Assembly: GCA_016124745.1 (NCBI GenBank)
Contig: WGNC01000006.1
Coordinates: forward strand, 62,001 to 126,000
Direction: 5' to 3'
Source of the DNA: Thiobacillus sp.
Lineage (GTDB): Bacteria; Pseudomonadota; Gammaproteobacteria; Burkholderiales; Thiobacillaceae
Length of the DNA stretch: 64,000 bases
Shown: positions 1 through 8,555 of the stretch, one piece after another
Position numbering within the stretch: the stretch's first letter is position 1
How the letters are laid out: each line of letters opens with the position of its first letter
Notes under the pieces: model-generated
The model's database searches: none
What the model saw: the letters and a program-made list of their open reading frames with translations, nothing else
Told to the model about the DNA's origin: nothing
Made by a program: the position numbers and the translations under genes

Positions 1-601
1 CGGCGGTGTGCCCGGCTTGCGGCGCCAAATGATGCAGCAGCGTGTCCTGCCGTCCGATCAGATGGAAGTGGTGAGAAAGCCATGTGGTGCGCGCCAGCCG
101 ATGCCGCATGGCGGCGACGACTTCGATACCAGCTGCACCACCACCCACTACAGCGATATTGAGCGGACGGCGGCACGCGACCTCGGTCGCGAGTTGTCGC
201 CATCTGTCGAGAAAAGACTCGATCGGCTTCACCGGAACGGCATGCTCAGCCACGCCGACAACCGTCATCGGAGGCGGGGTGGAACCGGTGTTGATCGACA
301 GCAGATCGTAGTCGAGTCGACTGCCGTTTTCGCAGACCACCATGCGGTTGGCGGGATCGAATTGCACGGCGAGCGTTTTCAGCCAGCGGCAACCGGCTGC
401 GCGTACCAGCGGCGCGAGATCGATGCAGCCCTGTTCATAGTGATAATGGCCGGCGATCACACCCGGCATCATGCCGGAATAGGGTGCTAGCTGGTGCGGA
501 CTGACCAGCACCAGCTCGACGCCGGGCAAGGGCGCGCGCGCGAAGGCTTCGAGCACAAACAGGTGGGCGTGACCGCCGCCAATCAGCAACAGGCGTTTCA
601 T
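1..601 (-). CDS. SelD-associated NAD(P)/FAD-dependent oxidoreductase, 3' end outside window
   Basis: The reverse strand from 601 reads an open frame of 200 codons that runs off the left edge. It starts MKRLLLIGGGHAHL, a dinucleotide-binding GxGxxx loop at residues 8-14, and has a second Rossmann motif, VVGGGAAGIE, at 151-160. This is the layout of pyridine nucleotide-disulfide oxidoreductases of the family found fused or next to selenide, water dikinase (TIGR03169-like). The start ATG overlaps the stop of the upstream transferase gene (ATGA), so it is the last visible gene of the operon. The substrate is unknown; a role in selenium or sulfur redox chemistry is inferred only from family context. 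The C-terminus cannot be judged here. Confidence 0.8.
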   Translation of the reverse strand, partial: MKRLLLIGGGHAHLFVLEAFARAPLPGVELVLVSPHQLAPYSGMMPGVIAGHYHYEQGCIDLAPLVRAAGCRWLKTLAVQFDPANRMVVCENGSRLDYDLLSINTGSTPPPMTVVGVAEHAVPVKPIESFLDRWRQLATEVACRRPLNIAVVGGGAAGIEVVAAMRHRLARTTWLSHHFHLIGRQDTLLHHLAPQAGHTA

Positions 602-1233
602 GATGTCAACTCCAGATTGAGCGCGCGCTGCCAGCCGGGTGGCAGGTGGATGAGATTGGCGGGTTCGTCGATATCGGCCAGCGTGCGGCCGATGGCCGTG
701 CGCCAGCCCAGCGCGACGAGGCGTTCGCGTGTCAGCGCAGCCACCTGCGAGGTGCCCCACGGCATGTCGGCGAACAGTGAAGAATGGAAGATCGACAGGC
801 CGAGCAGAACGTAACCGCCATCGTGCGCCGGATGCATGACGGCGTGGTGCGTATCCAGCAGCAGCGCGGCATCGCGCAGCGTTTGCGCGTCGAGCTGCGG
901 ACAATCGGTGCCGATCAGCAGGGCGCGTTTATGCGAATCCAGGCTGCGCCGTGCGGCACGCGCCATGCGTGCGCCGAGATCGCCTTCGCCCTGGGCGCTG
1001 GTCTGCACGCCGGGCGGCAGTTGGAAACCGTGCCAGTCGGCGCTGCCGGGTGGGGGATCGATGCACAGCTCGACCGGGCCGATGTCCGCCGCCCAGGCCG
1101 CCTCCAGTGTGTGATGCAGCATGCGCTCGGCGAGCCTGGACGCGCCGGCCTCACCCAGAGCGGGAATGAGTCGGGTTTTGACCCGGCCGGGCTGCGGCGC
1201 CTTGGCGAAGACGACGATGCGGGTGGCGTTCAT
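598..1233 (-). CDS. rSAM/selenodomain-associated transferase 1 (DUF2064, TIGR04282-like)
   Basis: A 211-residue nucleotidyl/glycosyl-transferase-fold protein. The N-terminal motif KAPQPGRVKTRL (about residues 10-21) and the LLIGTDCPQL stretch are typical of DUF2064 / TIGR04282 proteins, which resemble MobA-like GT-A enzymes. The family is named for co-occurrence with the ArsS-type radical SAM protein, which is present five genes upstream. A longer upstream open frame exists, but the ATG at 1233 overlaps the stop of the preceding transferase and gives the family-typical N-terminus, so I chose it. The substrate is not established; sugar or nucleotide transfer in arsenosugar-type biosynthesis is an inference from the neighbourhood. 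Confidence 0.85.
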   Translation of the reverse strand: MNATRIVVFAKAPQPGRVKTRLIPALGEAGASRLAERMLHHTLEAAWAADIGPVELCIDPPPGSADWHGFQLPPGVQTSAQGEGDLGARMARAARRSLDSHKRALLIGTDCPQLDAQTLRDAALLLDTHHAVMHPAHDGGYVLLGLSIFHSSLFADMPWGTSQVAALTRERLVALGWRTAIGRTLADIDEPANLIHLPPGWQRALNLELTS

Positions 1234-1925
1234 GATCGAACCGTGCGCGCAGGGCGGTTGTAGCGCTGTGCCAGTTGCGCCGGATTCGCGCCGCACCAGT
1301 ACGCCCAGCGTAGGCGCCACATCAGTAGAATGGTGCGCCATGCGCCGTGTTCTTCCCAACGTCGCGCCGAGGTCACGACGGGTAATTTCAGGCAGGCGGG
1401 TGCGCCGGTTTTTCTCAGCTGCCGCGACAATTCGATGTCTTCCATCAGTGCCTGCTCGGGAAAACCGCCCACCGACCCAAACGCCGCACGTGTCATGAAT
1501 ATCGCCTGATCCCCCGTTGCAATGCCCGTCAGGCGGGACCGCAGATTCATCATCCGGGCCACCAGCCGCAGCAACGGCCGTCGCGAATCGAAGCGCACGT
1601 CGAAGCGTCCCCAGCGATGCCGGTTGAGGGCGCGATCGACGGCGTACAAGGCGTCGTCGGGCAGGCGCGTGTCGGCATGTAGAAACAGCAGCGCCACGCC
1701 GGACGCCCGGGCCGCGCCGGCATTCATCTGGCGCGCCCGGCCAGGCGGCACGGTCAATACCCGGTCGGCCAGCGGCGCGGTAAGCTCGGTCGTGCCATCG
1801 GTACTGCCGCCATCGGCGACGATCACCTCGACGCCGCGTTTGCGCAGGGATTGCAATTGGGTCAGCACGGGAACGATGTGTTGCGCTTCGTTCAAGGTCG
1901 GCACGATGATCGATAGCCAGCTCAT
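1230..1925 (-). CDS. rSAM/selenodomain-associated transferase 2, family 2 glycosyltransferase (TIGR04283-like)
   Basis: A 231-residue GT2-type glycosyltransferase. The nucleotide-sugar binding start SIIVPTLNEAQHI (residues 5-17), the VIVADGGSTDGT loop (about 34-45) and the LFLHADTRLP motif carrying the metal-binding DxD-like acidic residues are visible. It partners the DUF2064 transferase in ArsS/selenodomain clusters. The ATG at 1925 overlaps the stop of the DedA gene by four bases, and the stop overlaps the next start the same way, which indicates translational coupling. The ORF extends much further upstream in the same frame, but that part is the shadow of the DedA gene. Confidence 0.86.
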   Translation of the reverse strand: MSWLSIIVPTLNEAQHIVPVLTQLQSLRKRGVEVIVADGGSTDGTTELTAPLADRVLTVPPGRARQMNAGAARASGVALLFLHADTRLPDDALYAVDRALNRHRWGRFDVRFDSRRPLLRLVARMMNLRSRLTGIATGDQAIFMTRAAFGSVGGFPEQALMEDIELSRQLRKTGAPACLKLPVVTSARRWEEHGAWRTILLMWRLRWAYWCGANPAQLAQRYNRPARTVRS

Positions 1926-2569
1926 GCGGACGCCTCGTCGTGTGCGTTGTCCTGTTGCGCCGCGCCATGAACATGCCGAATCCAGAGCTTCATCAGTACG
2001 AACAGCACAAGTCCAATCCCGCCCAGCCAAAGCACCGCCATCCGGACGTTCTCGATCTGCCCGACGAGGCTCGCCAGGCGATGCGCGAACCACCACCCCG
2101 CTGAAACGACGACACCGGCCCAAAGCAGCGCGCCGATTCCGTCGTATAGCGCGAAACGGAAGTACCCCAGATTCGACATCCCGGCCATGGGCGCGGCGAA
2201 GGTGCGGAAACCCGGGATGAAACGCGCGAGGATCAACGACCGCGGGCCAAAACGCACCAGGGTGTCCGCGGTTTTCGCCACGCAGGCGGTCGAGCCAAAA
2301 CTCACCTTGCAATACAGCCCAATCAGTCGAGCCGAACCCATCTGGCCGACGGCGTACCAGAGGCTGTCGCTCAACAATGCAGCACTCGCGCCGACCAGAA
2401 TGGTCGCCGTGTAATCCAGATGCCCGGTTGTCAGCACGCTGCCCGCGACGAGCAGGGTCAGCTCGCCCGCCATCGGTACGCCGGCGTTGGTCAGCAGGAC
2501 GCCCGCGAATACGGCGACGTAGCCGTAGTGCGCGAACAGGCCGAACAGGAAGGCGGTGAATGCATGCAT
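1922..2569 (-). CDS. DedA family membrane protein
   Basis: A 215-residue polytopic inner-membrane protein of the DedA/SNARE-associated superfamily. The conserved region containing FGPRSLILARFIPGFRTF, with the two functionally important arginines, sits in the middle, preceded by an amphipathic segment with GELTLLVAG. Hydrophobic segments occur around residues 10-30, 50-70, 140-165 and 180-200. DedA proteins act as lipid or undecaprenyl-phosphate flippases and in proton-motive-force homeostasis. The operon also contains a TVP38 domain, a relative of the same superfamily, within the flavoenzyme fusion. The start was chosen at 2569 because the first transmembrane segment begins directly after it. 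Confidence 0.85.
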   Translation of the reverse strand: MHAFTAFLFGLFAHYGYVAVFAGVLLTNAGVPMAGELTLLVAGSVLTTGHLDYTATILVGASAALLSDSLWYAVGQMGSARLIGLYCKVSFGSTACVAKTADTLVRFGPRSLILARFIPGFRTFAAPMAGMSNLGYFRFALYDGIGALLWAGVVVSAGWWFAHRLASLVGQIENVRMAVLWLGGIGLVLFVLMKLWIRHVHGAAQQDNAHDEASA

Positions 2570-2610
2570 GTCGATTGGTCGCCCGGCAGGGGCGATCCTG
2601 ACAGCGTGGC

Positions 2611-3414
2611 TCACGAGCCGCGTGCGTTGAGCGTCCAGTCGTAATCGAGATGCGAGATGCGTGCCTGGCCTGCGCGCAGCAGCTTGCGTCCGTCGTCGGT
2701 GTCGGCCAGCACATCGGCGTAGCGCGCGAAGAATTGCGAAAGAGTGGTGTAGCCACCCCAGCCGCGCTCGAAATCCTGCCGGTACCAGTCGAAGATTTTC
2801 GAGACCTCCAGCCGCTGAGTTTTTGGATTGAAGCGGTTGCGGCTGCGGTCCGCGAGAAAGCGCCGGGTGGCGTCTTCGAGTTGCGATTTCAGCCGCGATC
2901 CCACATAGGCCTCGCCGCGCAGGGCGGGGCAGCCGATCGACGCGCAGTTCACCGCGAAATGGATGCGCGGTTCCTCGAACACACTCTCGGCGCGAATCAG
3001 GCCGTGCTCGATATCGTCGAGCGAACGGGTTTCGCCGAGCAGCGAGACGAAGCGCTTCTTCCACGGGCTGCTGAACAGGCCGCCGATCTCTTTGATCGAG
3101 CCCAGGCCGGGATAGCGGGTCAGCACCAGTTCGACCGTCCAGGCGTTGTAGGCGTTGATCAGGAAGGCGAGTTGGTCGGATTTGTGCCATTGCCCATATT
3201 CGGCAGGCTTTACCGCCGCCAGCGCATCCAGGTAGACCTTCAGGCGCACGCGCTCGCGGGCCATGCCCGCATAGTCGACCTCGGTGGCCTGGCCCTGCGC
3301 CAGAGCGACAACGTGGCGCTGCAGCAGGCCATCCCAGGCGCCGTGGTCGAACGCGGCAGCCTGGGCGGTTGCGATACCGCACCACAACAACAAACCGAAA
3401 AAGCACACACGCAT
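2611..3414 (-). CDS. DUF547 domain-containing exported protein
   Basis: A 267-residue protein with a clear signal peptide (MRVCFFGLLLWCGIATAQA). The body matches DUF547: the FLINAYNAWTVELVL segment, the GxxxSPWKKRF turn, IEHGLIR and the FAVNCASIGCPAL motif with its two cysteines. DUF547 proteins have a papain-like fold, but their activity in bacteria is not established. The gene lies between the flavoenzyme fusion (stop 3419, 4 bp upstream of this start) and the DedA gene, so it belongs to the operon and its product probably works in the periplasm. Confidence 0.82.
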   Translation of the reverse strand: MRVCFFGLLLWCGIATAQAAAFDHGAWDGLLQRHVVALAQGQATEVDYAGMARERVRLKVYLDALAAVKPAEYGQWHKSDQLAFLINAYNAWTVELVLTRYPGLGSIKEIGGLFSSPWKKRFVSLLGETRSLDDIEHGLIRAESVFEEPRIHFAVNCASIGCPALRGEAYVGSRLKSQLEDATRRFLADRSRNRFNPKTQRLEVSKIFDWYRQDFERGWGGYTTLSQFFARYADVLADTDDGRKLLRAGQARISHLDYDWTLNARGS

Positions 3415-3418
3415 GGAT

Positions 3419-5545
3419 TTACCCCCTCATCCAGGCGTGATACCTGGCCACCCAGCCGAGCAGCTTCTGCGGCGCGTGAGCGCGCTTCCATTCGCCCGCC
3501 GCATACTTGTTGGCTTCCGCCCAGGTGGGATAGGGGTGGATGGTGCCGAGGATTTTGTTGAGCCCGAGGCCGTGGCGCATCGCCAGCACGAATTCGGACA
3601 GCATCTCGCCGGCGTGCGCGCCGACGATGGCGACGCCGAGGATACGATCCTTGCCCGGTACCGTCAGCACTTTCACGTAGCCGTGCGCGGCGTTCTCGGT
3701 GATGGCGCGGTCGAGATCGTCGAGCCCGTAGCGGGTGACTTCGACCGCGATGCCCTGTTCTTTGGCGTCGGTTTCGGACAGGCCGACGCGCGCGACTTCA
3801 GGGTCGGTGAAGGTGACCCAGGGGATGACCGAATAGTCGGCCTTGAATCGCTTGAGCCCGCCGAACAGGGCATTGACCGCGGCATACCAGGCCTGATGCG
3901 CTGCCGTGTGGGTGAACTGATAGGGGCCGGCGACGTCGCCGCAGGCGTAGATATTGGGGTAGCGGGTCTGCAGCCAGGCGTTGGTTTCGAGGGTGCGCGC
4001 GCGGGTCAGCGGGATGCCGAGCGCCTCAAGGCCGAAGCCTTGCGTGCGAGGCGCGCGGCCGACCGCGAGCAGCAGGGCGTCGAAGGGCAGCGCCTCGTCG
4101 CGGCTGTCGCGGCGCAGCCACAGGCGCTGCTCGCCGTCGACAACCTCGCAGCGCAGGGTCTCGGTGCCTTTCATCACCCTCACGCCGTCGGCGACCAGCG
4201 CGGCTTCGACCGCGCCAGCCGCATCAGGGTCTTCCTTGCCCATGAGTCCGCTGCGCGCCACCTGCACGACCTGGCAGCCGAGGCGGGCGAAGGCCTGCGC
4301 CAGCTCGCAGCCGATGGGGCCGCCGCCCAGCACGATCAGTCGCTGGGGGCGCTCGGTCAGCGTCCAGATCGTATCCGATGTGTAATGGCGCACGTCGGCG
4401 AGGCCGGGCAGCTCGGGGATGAGCGGCGCGGCGCCGGTGGCGACGACGATCGCTCGCGTGGTGAGTGTCTGGCCGTTGACCTCGACCGTCCACGGCGAGG
4501 TGATCATGGCCTGACCCTCGACGACCTCGACACCGAGCTTCGTGTAGCGTTCGACCGAATCGTGCGGCTCGACCGTGCGCACCACGCGGCGCACGCGCGC
4601 CATCACCTCGGCGAAGTCGTAGTCGATTGCGGCACGGGTGATGCCGAGCGTGTTGGCGTCACGCGCCTGCTTCACAAAGCGGGCCGAACGGATCAGCGCT
4701 TTCGACGGCACGCAGCCATAGTTGAGGCAATCGCCGCCCATCTTGTGGCCCTCGATCAGGGTGACTTTCGCTTTCACGGCGGCGGCGATGTAGGCGGTGA
4801 CCAGCCCGGCCGCGCCGGCGCCGATCACCACCAGATTGCGGTCGAAGCGCCTGGGGCGCGGCCAGTTCGCATAGACCTTGCGCGCCTGGGCCATGGCGAC
4901 GATTTTTTTCGCGATCAGCGGAAAGATGCCGAGCAGCACGAACGACGCCAGCAGGCCGGGCGACAGAATCCCCGCCAGGCTGTCGATGCGCGCCAGTTGG
5001 GTGCCGGCGTTCACGTAGACCAGCGTGCCGGCCAGCATGCCGACCTGGCTCACCCAGTAGAAGGTTCGGGTGCGGAGCGGCGTCAGCCCCATCAGCAGAT
5101 TGATGACGAAAAACGGAAACGCCGGCACCAGGCGCAGGGTGAAGAGGTAGAAAGCCCCGTCCTTCTCGATGCCGGAATTGATCGCGGCAAGGCGATTGCC
5201 GAAACGATTCTGCACGGCGTCGCGCAGCACGAAGCGCGCCACCAGAAAAGCCAGCGTGGCACCGAGGCTGGAGGCGAACGACACCAGCAGGGTGCCGGTG
5301 GCAAGCCCGAACAGTGCGCCGCCGGCCAGCGTCATCACTGCCGCGCCGGGCAGCGACAAGGCGGTGACCACGACATAGATCACGAAATAGGCGCCCATCA
5401 CCAGAACCGGCGTCGCGGCATATTGCGCGGCGAATTGCGCCTGCGAAGCCTTGAGTGTTTCCAGCGTGAGAAACCGCCCCAGGTCGAAAGTGAAGAACGC
5501 AGCCAGCAGGGCGGCGACAAGCACCAGCAGAATGATGCGTTTCAT
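3419..5545 (-). CDS. TVP38/TMEM64 membrane domain fused to mercuric-reductase-like FAD disulfide oxidoreductase
   Basis: A 708-residue two-part protein. Residues 1 to about 215 are a TVP38/TMEM64 (SNARE-associated) membrane region with several hydrophobic segments and the motif FTLRLVPAFPFFVINLLMG. Residues about 236-700 form a class I flavin disulfide reductase: FAD-binding GAGAAG (242-247), a redox-active pair in GGDCLNYGCVPSK (Cys273 and Cys278), an NAD(P) GGGPIGCELAQ motif, the GDVAG FAD motif, and the C-terminal dimer motif HPYPTWAEANKYAAG. The C-terminal vicinal cysteines and N-terminal HMA domain of true MerA are absent, so mercury reduction is not implied. The fusion tethers the reductase to the inner membrane. 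It sits one base after ArsS. Confidence 0.88.
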   Translation of the reverse strand: MKRIILLVLVAALLAAFFTFDLGRFLTLETLKASQAQFAAQYAATPVLVMGAYFVIYVVVTALSLPGAAVMTLAGGALFGLATGTLLVSFASSLGATLAFLVARFVLRDAVQNRFGNRLAAINSGIEKDGAFYLFTLRLVPAFPFFVINLLMGLTPLRTRTFYWVSQVGMLAGTLVYVNAGTQLARIDSLAGILSPGLLASFVLLGIFPLIAKKIVAMAQARKVYANWPRPRRFDRNLVVIGAGAAGLVTAYIAAAVKAKVTLIEGHKMGGDCLNYGCVPSKALIRSARFVKQARDANTLGITRAAIDYDFAEVMARVRRVVRTVEPHDSVERYTKLGVEVVEGQAMITSPWTVEVNGQTLTTRAIVVATGAAPLIPELPGLADVRHYTSDTIWTLTERPQRLIVLGGGPIGCELAQAFARLGCQVVQVARSGLMGKEDPDAAGAVEAALVADGVRVMKGTETLRCEVVDGEQRLWLRRDSRDEALPFDALLLAVGRAPRTQGFGLEALGIPLTRARTLETNAWLQTRYPNIYACGDVAGPYQFTHTAAHQAWYAAVNALFGGLKRFKADYSVIPWVTFTDPEVARVGLSETDAKEQGIAVEVTRYGLDDLDRAITENAAHGYVKVLTVPGKDRILGVAIVGAHAGEMLSEFVLAMRHGLGLNKILGTIHPYPTWAEANKYAAGEWKRAHAPQKLLGWVARYHAWMRG

Positions 5546-5546
5546 C

Positions 5547-6527
5547 TCAGTGCCCCCTCGCGTCCGTTTCCAGTGCGCCGCCGCAGCTGCTGCCGTGTCC
5601 CGCGGTGCAGCCGTAGCAATGGTCGGCCACTTCGATCGGCGCGCCGTCCGGATCGATATCGAGCAGGTCGCGCAGGTGCGCGCGCGGTTTGCCTTTGACG
5701 CGCGCGGGAAGGCCGAGCATCTGGTTGAAGTCGCAATCGTAGAGCCGCCCCTGCCAGTCGACGCTGAGCATCGAACGGCACATCACCTGGGACAGATTGG
5801 CTTCGCGGTGATTGGCCTTCAGCAGGGCCATATAGAGTTCGAACTGTCCGTGCGATATCAGCGTGCTGCCGAAGCGCTGGATCGGCATGTTGGTGATCGT
5901 GAGCAGGCGATTGAAGACGATGCCGTAATGCGAAAACAGCTCGCGCTGATACGCCGCCTGCAGCGCGGATTGCTCGGGCGGCAATTCAGCACCCTGGGGA
6001 TTGAACACCAGGTTCAGCATGAGACCGCTGCCCGGCTGCCCGTAGCCCAGCCGGTTGAGCTGTTGCAGGCCGTCGATGCTGCGCTCGAACACCCCCTTGC
6101 CACGCTGCTTGTCGACATTGCCCGCCTCATAGCAGGGCAGGGAGGCGACCACCTCGACCTGCTGTGCAGCGAGGAAGTCGGCAAGATCATCCTGGCCAGG
6201 CTCAGACAGGATGGTCAGGTTGCAGCGATCGATCACTTTCACGCCCAGTTCTCGCGCTGCGCGCACCAGCCAGCGAAAGCGGAGGTGGAGCTCGGGCGCA
6301 CCGCCAGTCAGGTCGAGTGTTTCAAGCTTGCGCGCGGCCAGCACCTCGGGGATCAGCTTGATCGTGGCGGAATCCATCATCTCGGTGCGCCCGGGCCCGG
6401 CGTTGACATGGCAATGCACGCAGGTTTGATTGCATCGATAGCCGAGGTTGACCTGCAGCGTAGTCAGACGGGAGCGTCGCAAAGCCGGGAAATCGCTGGC
6501 GCGCAGTAAGGGCAGGGTGGCATGCAT
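5547..6527 (-). CDS. arsS: arsenosugar biosynthesis radical SAM protein ArsS-like
   Basis: A 326-residue radical SAM enzyme. The 4Fe-4S/SAM motif CNQTCVHC is at Cys32, Cys36 and Cys39. The C-terminal cysteine-rich tail CYGCTAGHGSSCGG (from about residue 304) matches the ArsS/TIGR04167 family, in which one of these positions can be selenocysteine; here all are cysteine. ArsS is linked to arsenosugar formation, joining a 5'-deoxyadenosyl unit with dimethylarsenic. No arsM methyltransferase is visible in the window. This is the first gene of the minus-strand operon; its start faces the bufferin operon across 156 bp. Confidence 0.87.
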   Translation of the reverse strand: MHATLPLLRASDFPALRRSRLTTLQVNLGYRCNQTCVHCHVNAGPGRTEMMDSATIKLIPEVLAARKLETLDLTGGAPELHLRFRWLVRAARELGVKVIDRCNLTILSEPGQDDLADFLAAQQVEVVASLPCYEAGNVDKQRGKGVFERSIDGLQQLNRLGYGQPGSGLMLNLVFNPQGAELPPEQSALQAAYQRELFSHYGIVFNRLLTITNMPIQRFGSTLISHGQFELYMALLKANHREANLSQVMCRSMLSVDWQGRLYDCDFNQMLGLPARVKGKPRAHLRDLLDIDPDGAPIEVADHCYGCTAGHGSSCGGALETDARGH

Positions 6528-6587
6528 CGACTAATCCTTGGTATTCGCCATCGGGCTGGTTTCACTTCGTCGCGGCGGGCATGCATT

Positions 6588-6612
6588 CCTGACAGCTCTG
6601 TAAAGTGTCAGG
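6588..6612. promoter_or_regulatory. inverted repeat in the arsS/bufA divergent intergenic region
   Basis: CCTGACA (6588-6594) and TGTCAGG (6606-6612) form perfect 7-bp arms with an 11-bp spacer, between two divergently transcribed operons. It could be an operator serving one or both. No T-run follows, so a terminator is less likely. No bound factor can be named. Confidence 0.4.
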
Positions 6613-6683
6613 ATTTCGCGGTTTGTCCGGTCTTATCCCCTGACGGTAGCTGCCGTCCCTTTGAAATCCTTTTGGAGACCCCC

Positions 6684-6947
6684 ATGAACAAACGCGAGTT
6701 TTTACTGAAATCCGCCATCGCCAGCGCCGTCGCGCTGGGCTTATCTGCCACCCCGGCGCTCGCCGCCAAGCCCGGCATGGAAAAATGCGCAGGCATCGTC
6801 AAGGCCGGCAAGAACGACTGTGGCACGTCCACGCTGTCGTGTCAGGGCACATCGACCAAAGACGGCGACAAGGAAGCCTGGATTTATGTACCCACCGGCA
6901 CCTGCGAGAAAATCGTCGGCGCCAAGGTTTACAAGCCGAAGGGCTGA
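6684..6947 (+). CDS. bufA1: DUF2282 bufferin-type copper-binding RiPP precursor (BufA1-like)
   Basis: An 87-residue exported precursor. A signal peptide ends about residue 28 (TPALAA), followed by the DUF2282 core with four cysteines at 35, 46, 53 and 74 in the pattern EKCAGIVKAGKNDC...LSC...GTCEKIVGA. DUF2282 proteins are the precursors of bufferins, in which a DUF692 enzyme converts cysteines to metal-binding heterocycles and the product sequesters copper in the periplasm. A good ribosome site (TTTTGGAGA) precedes the ATG at 6684. The gene is directly followed by the DUF692 and DUF2063 genes, the expected modification pair. Confidence 0.88.
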   Translation: MNKREFLLKSAIASAVALGLSATPALAAKPGMEKCAGIVKAGKNDCGTSTLSCQGTSTKDGDKEAWIYVPTGTCEKIVGAKVYKPKG

Positions 6948-6951
6948 CGCC

Positions 6952-7809
6952 ATGACAACCGCCGCGCACTTATGCCGTTCCGTCGCCCCGGCAGCGGGAA
7001 TCGGCCTGCGGGCACCTCACTATCGGGAGATGCTGGCGCGGCGGCCTCCGCTCGCTTTTCTGGAAATCCACAGCGAGAACTATTTCGGCGCGGGCGGCCC
7101 GCCCCACCATTATCTGGAGCAGTTGCGCCAGGATTACCCCTTGAGCCTGCACGGCGTGGGCCTGTCGCTGGGCTCGGGCGATCCGCTCGACACGGCGCAC
7201 CTGGCCAAACTCAAACAGCTGGCTGGCCGCTATCAGCCAGCGCTGATCTCCGATCATTTATGCTGGACCTCGGTTGATGGCACCCATGCGCACGACCTGC
7301 TGCCGCTGCCGTTCACGCGCGCCATGGCGAAACACGTGGCGCGCCGCATTGTGCAAGCGCAGGACACGCTGGGCCGCCGCCTGCTAGTGGAAAACGCCAG
7401 CAGCTACGTGGCATTCGCTCAGTCCGACATGACGGAGTGGGAATTCGTCAATGAGGTGGTGGCAGAAGCCGATTGCCTGTTGCTTCTCGATATCAACAAT
7501 GTGTACGTCAATGCCGTGAATCACGGCTTTGACGCAAGCGACTATCTGGCCGCAATACCGTCGGCGCGCGTGGCGGAAATCCATCTGGCCGGGTTCGATA
7601 CCGACGAGCGGGTGCAGTGCCTGGTCGATACCCATGGCAAACCGGTGCACGCCCCCGTGTGGGCGCTGTATCAGGAAACCGTGCGCAGGATCGGGCCGCG
7701 TCCGACCCTGATCGAGTGGGATGCCGACATCCCGCCGCTCGATGTGCTGCTGGACGAGGCGGCCAAGGCGAATGCTATTTTGGAGCAATGCCATGCGCTG
7801 GCAGCATGA
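6952..7809 (+). CDS. bufB: DUF692 multinuclear non-haem iron (MNIO) RiPP-modifying enzyme (BufB-like)
   Basis: A 285-residue TIM-barrel-type enzyme. Motifs typical of DUF692/MNIO proteins are visible in order: FLEIHSENYFG, SLHGVGLSLG, ISDHLCW, LVENASSY, LLDINNVYVNAVNHG, EIHLAGF, DTHGKPV and IEWDADIP; their His, Asp, Glu and Asn residues bind the iron cluster. These enzymes oxidise cysteine residues of precursor peptides. The ATG at 6952 lies 4 bp after the precursor stop, and the 3' end overlaps the next gene by 17 bp. The substrate is most likely the DUF2282 precursor just upstream; the HvfA-like peptide at 10911-11192 is a possible second substrate because no other MNIO gene is visible. Confidence 0.9.
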   Translation: MTTAAHLCRSVAPAAGIGLRAPHYREMLARRPPLAFLEIHSENYFGAGGPPHHYLEQLRQDYPLSLHGVGLSLGSGDPLDTAHLAKLKQLAGRYQPALISDHLCWTSVDGTHAHDLLPLPFTRAMAKHVARRIVQAQDTLGRRLLVENASSYVAFAQSDMTEWEFVNEVVAEADCLLLLDINNVYVNAVNHGFDASDYLAAIPSARVAEIHLAGFDTDERVQCLVDTHGKPVHAPVWALYQETVRRIGPRPTLIEWDADIPPLDVLLDEAAKANAILEQCHALAA

Positions 7810-8542
7810 CTGGATGGACGCGCTCCGGCGCCCGGCTGGTGCACCGGCATCCGGCTTGCGCGATGCGCGCGATCTCGCGCGATTCGAAGTTTATCGAGCG
7901 AGCTTCGAAGCCAATTTGGGGCATGCCTTGCGCGATACCTACCCGGTGGTGAACCGGCTGGTCGGCGAGGATTATTTCGGCCAGGTCGCGCGCGCCTATC
8001 TGCGTGCGCATCCATCCCACTCTGGTGACATCCACGCATTCGGTGCCGAATTCGAATCGTTCCTGGCCGCGCAGGATTCGGCCAGGGATTTGCCCTATCT
8101 TCCCGACGTGGCGCGGCTTGAATGGCTCGCGCACCAAGCCTTTCACGCGACGGACGCCACGCAGCTCAGGCTCGCCGCCCTTGCCGAACTGCCGCCCGAT
8201 TCTTATGCCGACTTATGTCTGCTTCCTTGCGTAAGATTGATGCGTTCGGAATTTCCCGTGCATCGCATCTGGCAGGTCAATCAGGAAAGCTGGGGAGGCG
8301 ACGCGGTCGTGCGTCTGGAAGAAGGCGGCGTGCGCCTGGCGGTGACCCGCGAAGGACTCGACATTGCCCTGCTGCCGCTGGAAGCGGAGGCCCATGAACT
8401 GGCGCGCGCGCTTTTCGAATGCGGCAGTCTGGACGCCGCCAGCGAGGACATGGCGGACACCGATAGCCTGGGGCGGTCGCTCCATGCGCTGATCAGCGCC
8501 GGTCTGGTGGCGCACACAGGTACGCACCTGAATAGCCAATGA
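7793..8542 (+). CDS. bufC: DUF2063 partner protein of the MNIO enzyme (BufC-like)
   Basis: A 249-residue protein of the DUF2063 (putative DNA-binding domain by name, now known as the RiPP recognition partner of DUF692 enzymes). The N-terminal helices with LARFEVYRASFEANLGHALRDTYPVV and the YLRAHPSHSGDIHAFGAEFESFL segment are family hallmarks. BufC/HvfC proteins bind the precursor and present it to the MNIO enzyme. I chose the ATG at 7793, which overlaps the end of bufB, because it gives the usual N-terminus; an in-frame start further upstream lies deep in bufB. Confidence 0.87.
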   Translation: MRWQHDWMDALRRPAGAPASGLRDARDLARFEVYRASFEANLGHALRDTYPVVNRLVGEDYFGQVARAYLRAHPSHSGDIHAFGAEFESFLAAQDSARDLPYLPDVARLEWLAHQAFHATDATQLRLAALAELPPDSYADLCLLPCVRLMRSEFPVHRIWQVNQESWGGDAVVRLEEGGVRLAVTREGLDIALLPLEAEAHELARALFECGSLDAASEDMADTDSLGRSLHALISAGLVAHTGTHLNSQ

Positions 8543-8555
8543 AAAGGACAAGGCC

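Noticed and set aside
3419-5545. Mercuric reductase merA
   Set aside because: No C-terminal vicinal cysteines, no HMA domain and no mer genes nearby; only the generic flavin disulfide reductase motifs are present.
3284-5698. An 804-codon plus-strand open frame across the flavoenzyme region
   Set aside because: It is antisense to the TVP38-flavoenzyme fusion, has low-complexity Arg/Gly/His-rich composition and no domain; high-GC shadow.
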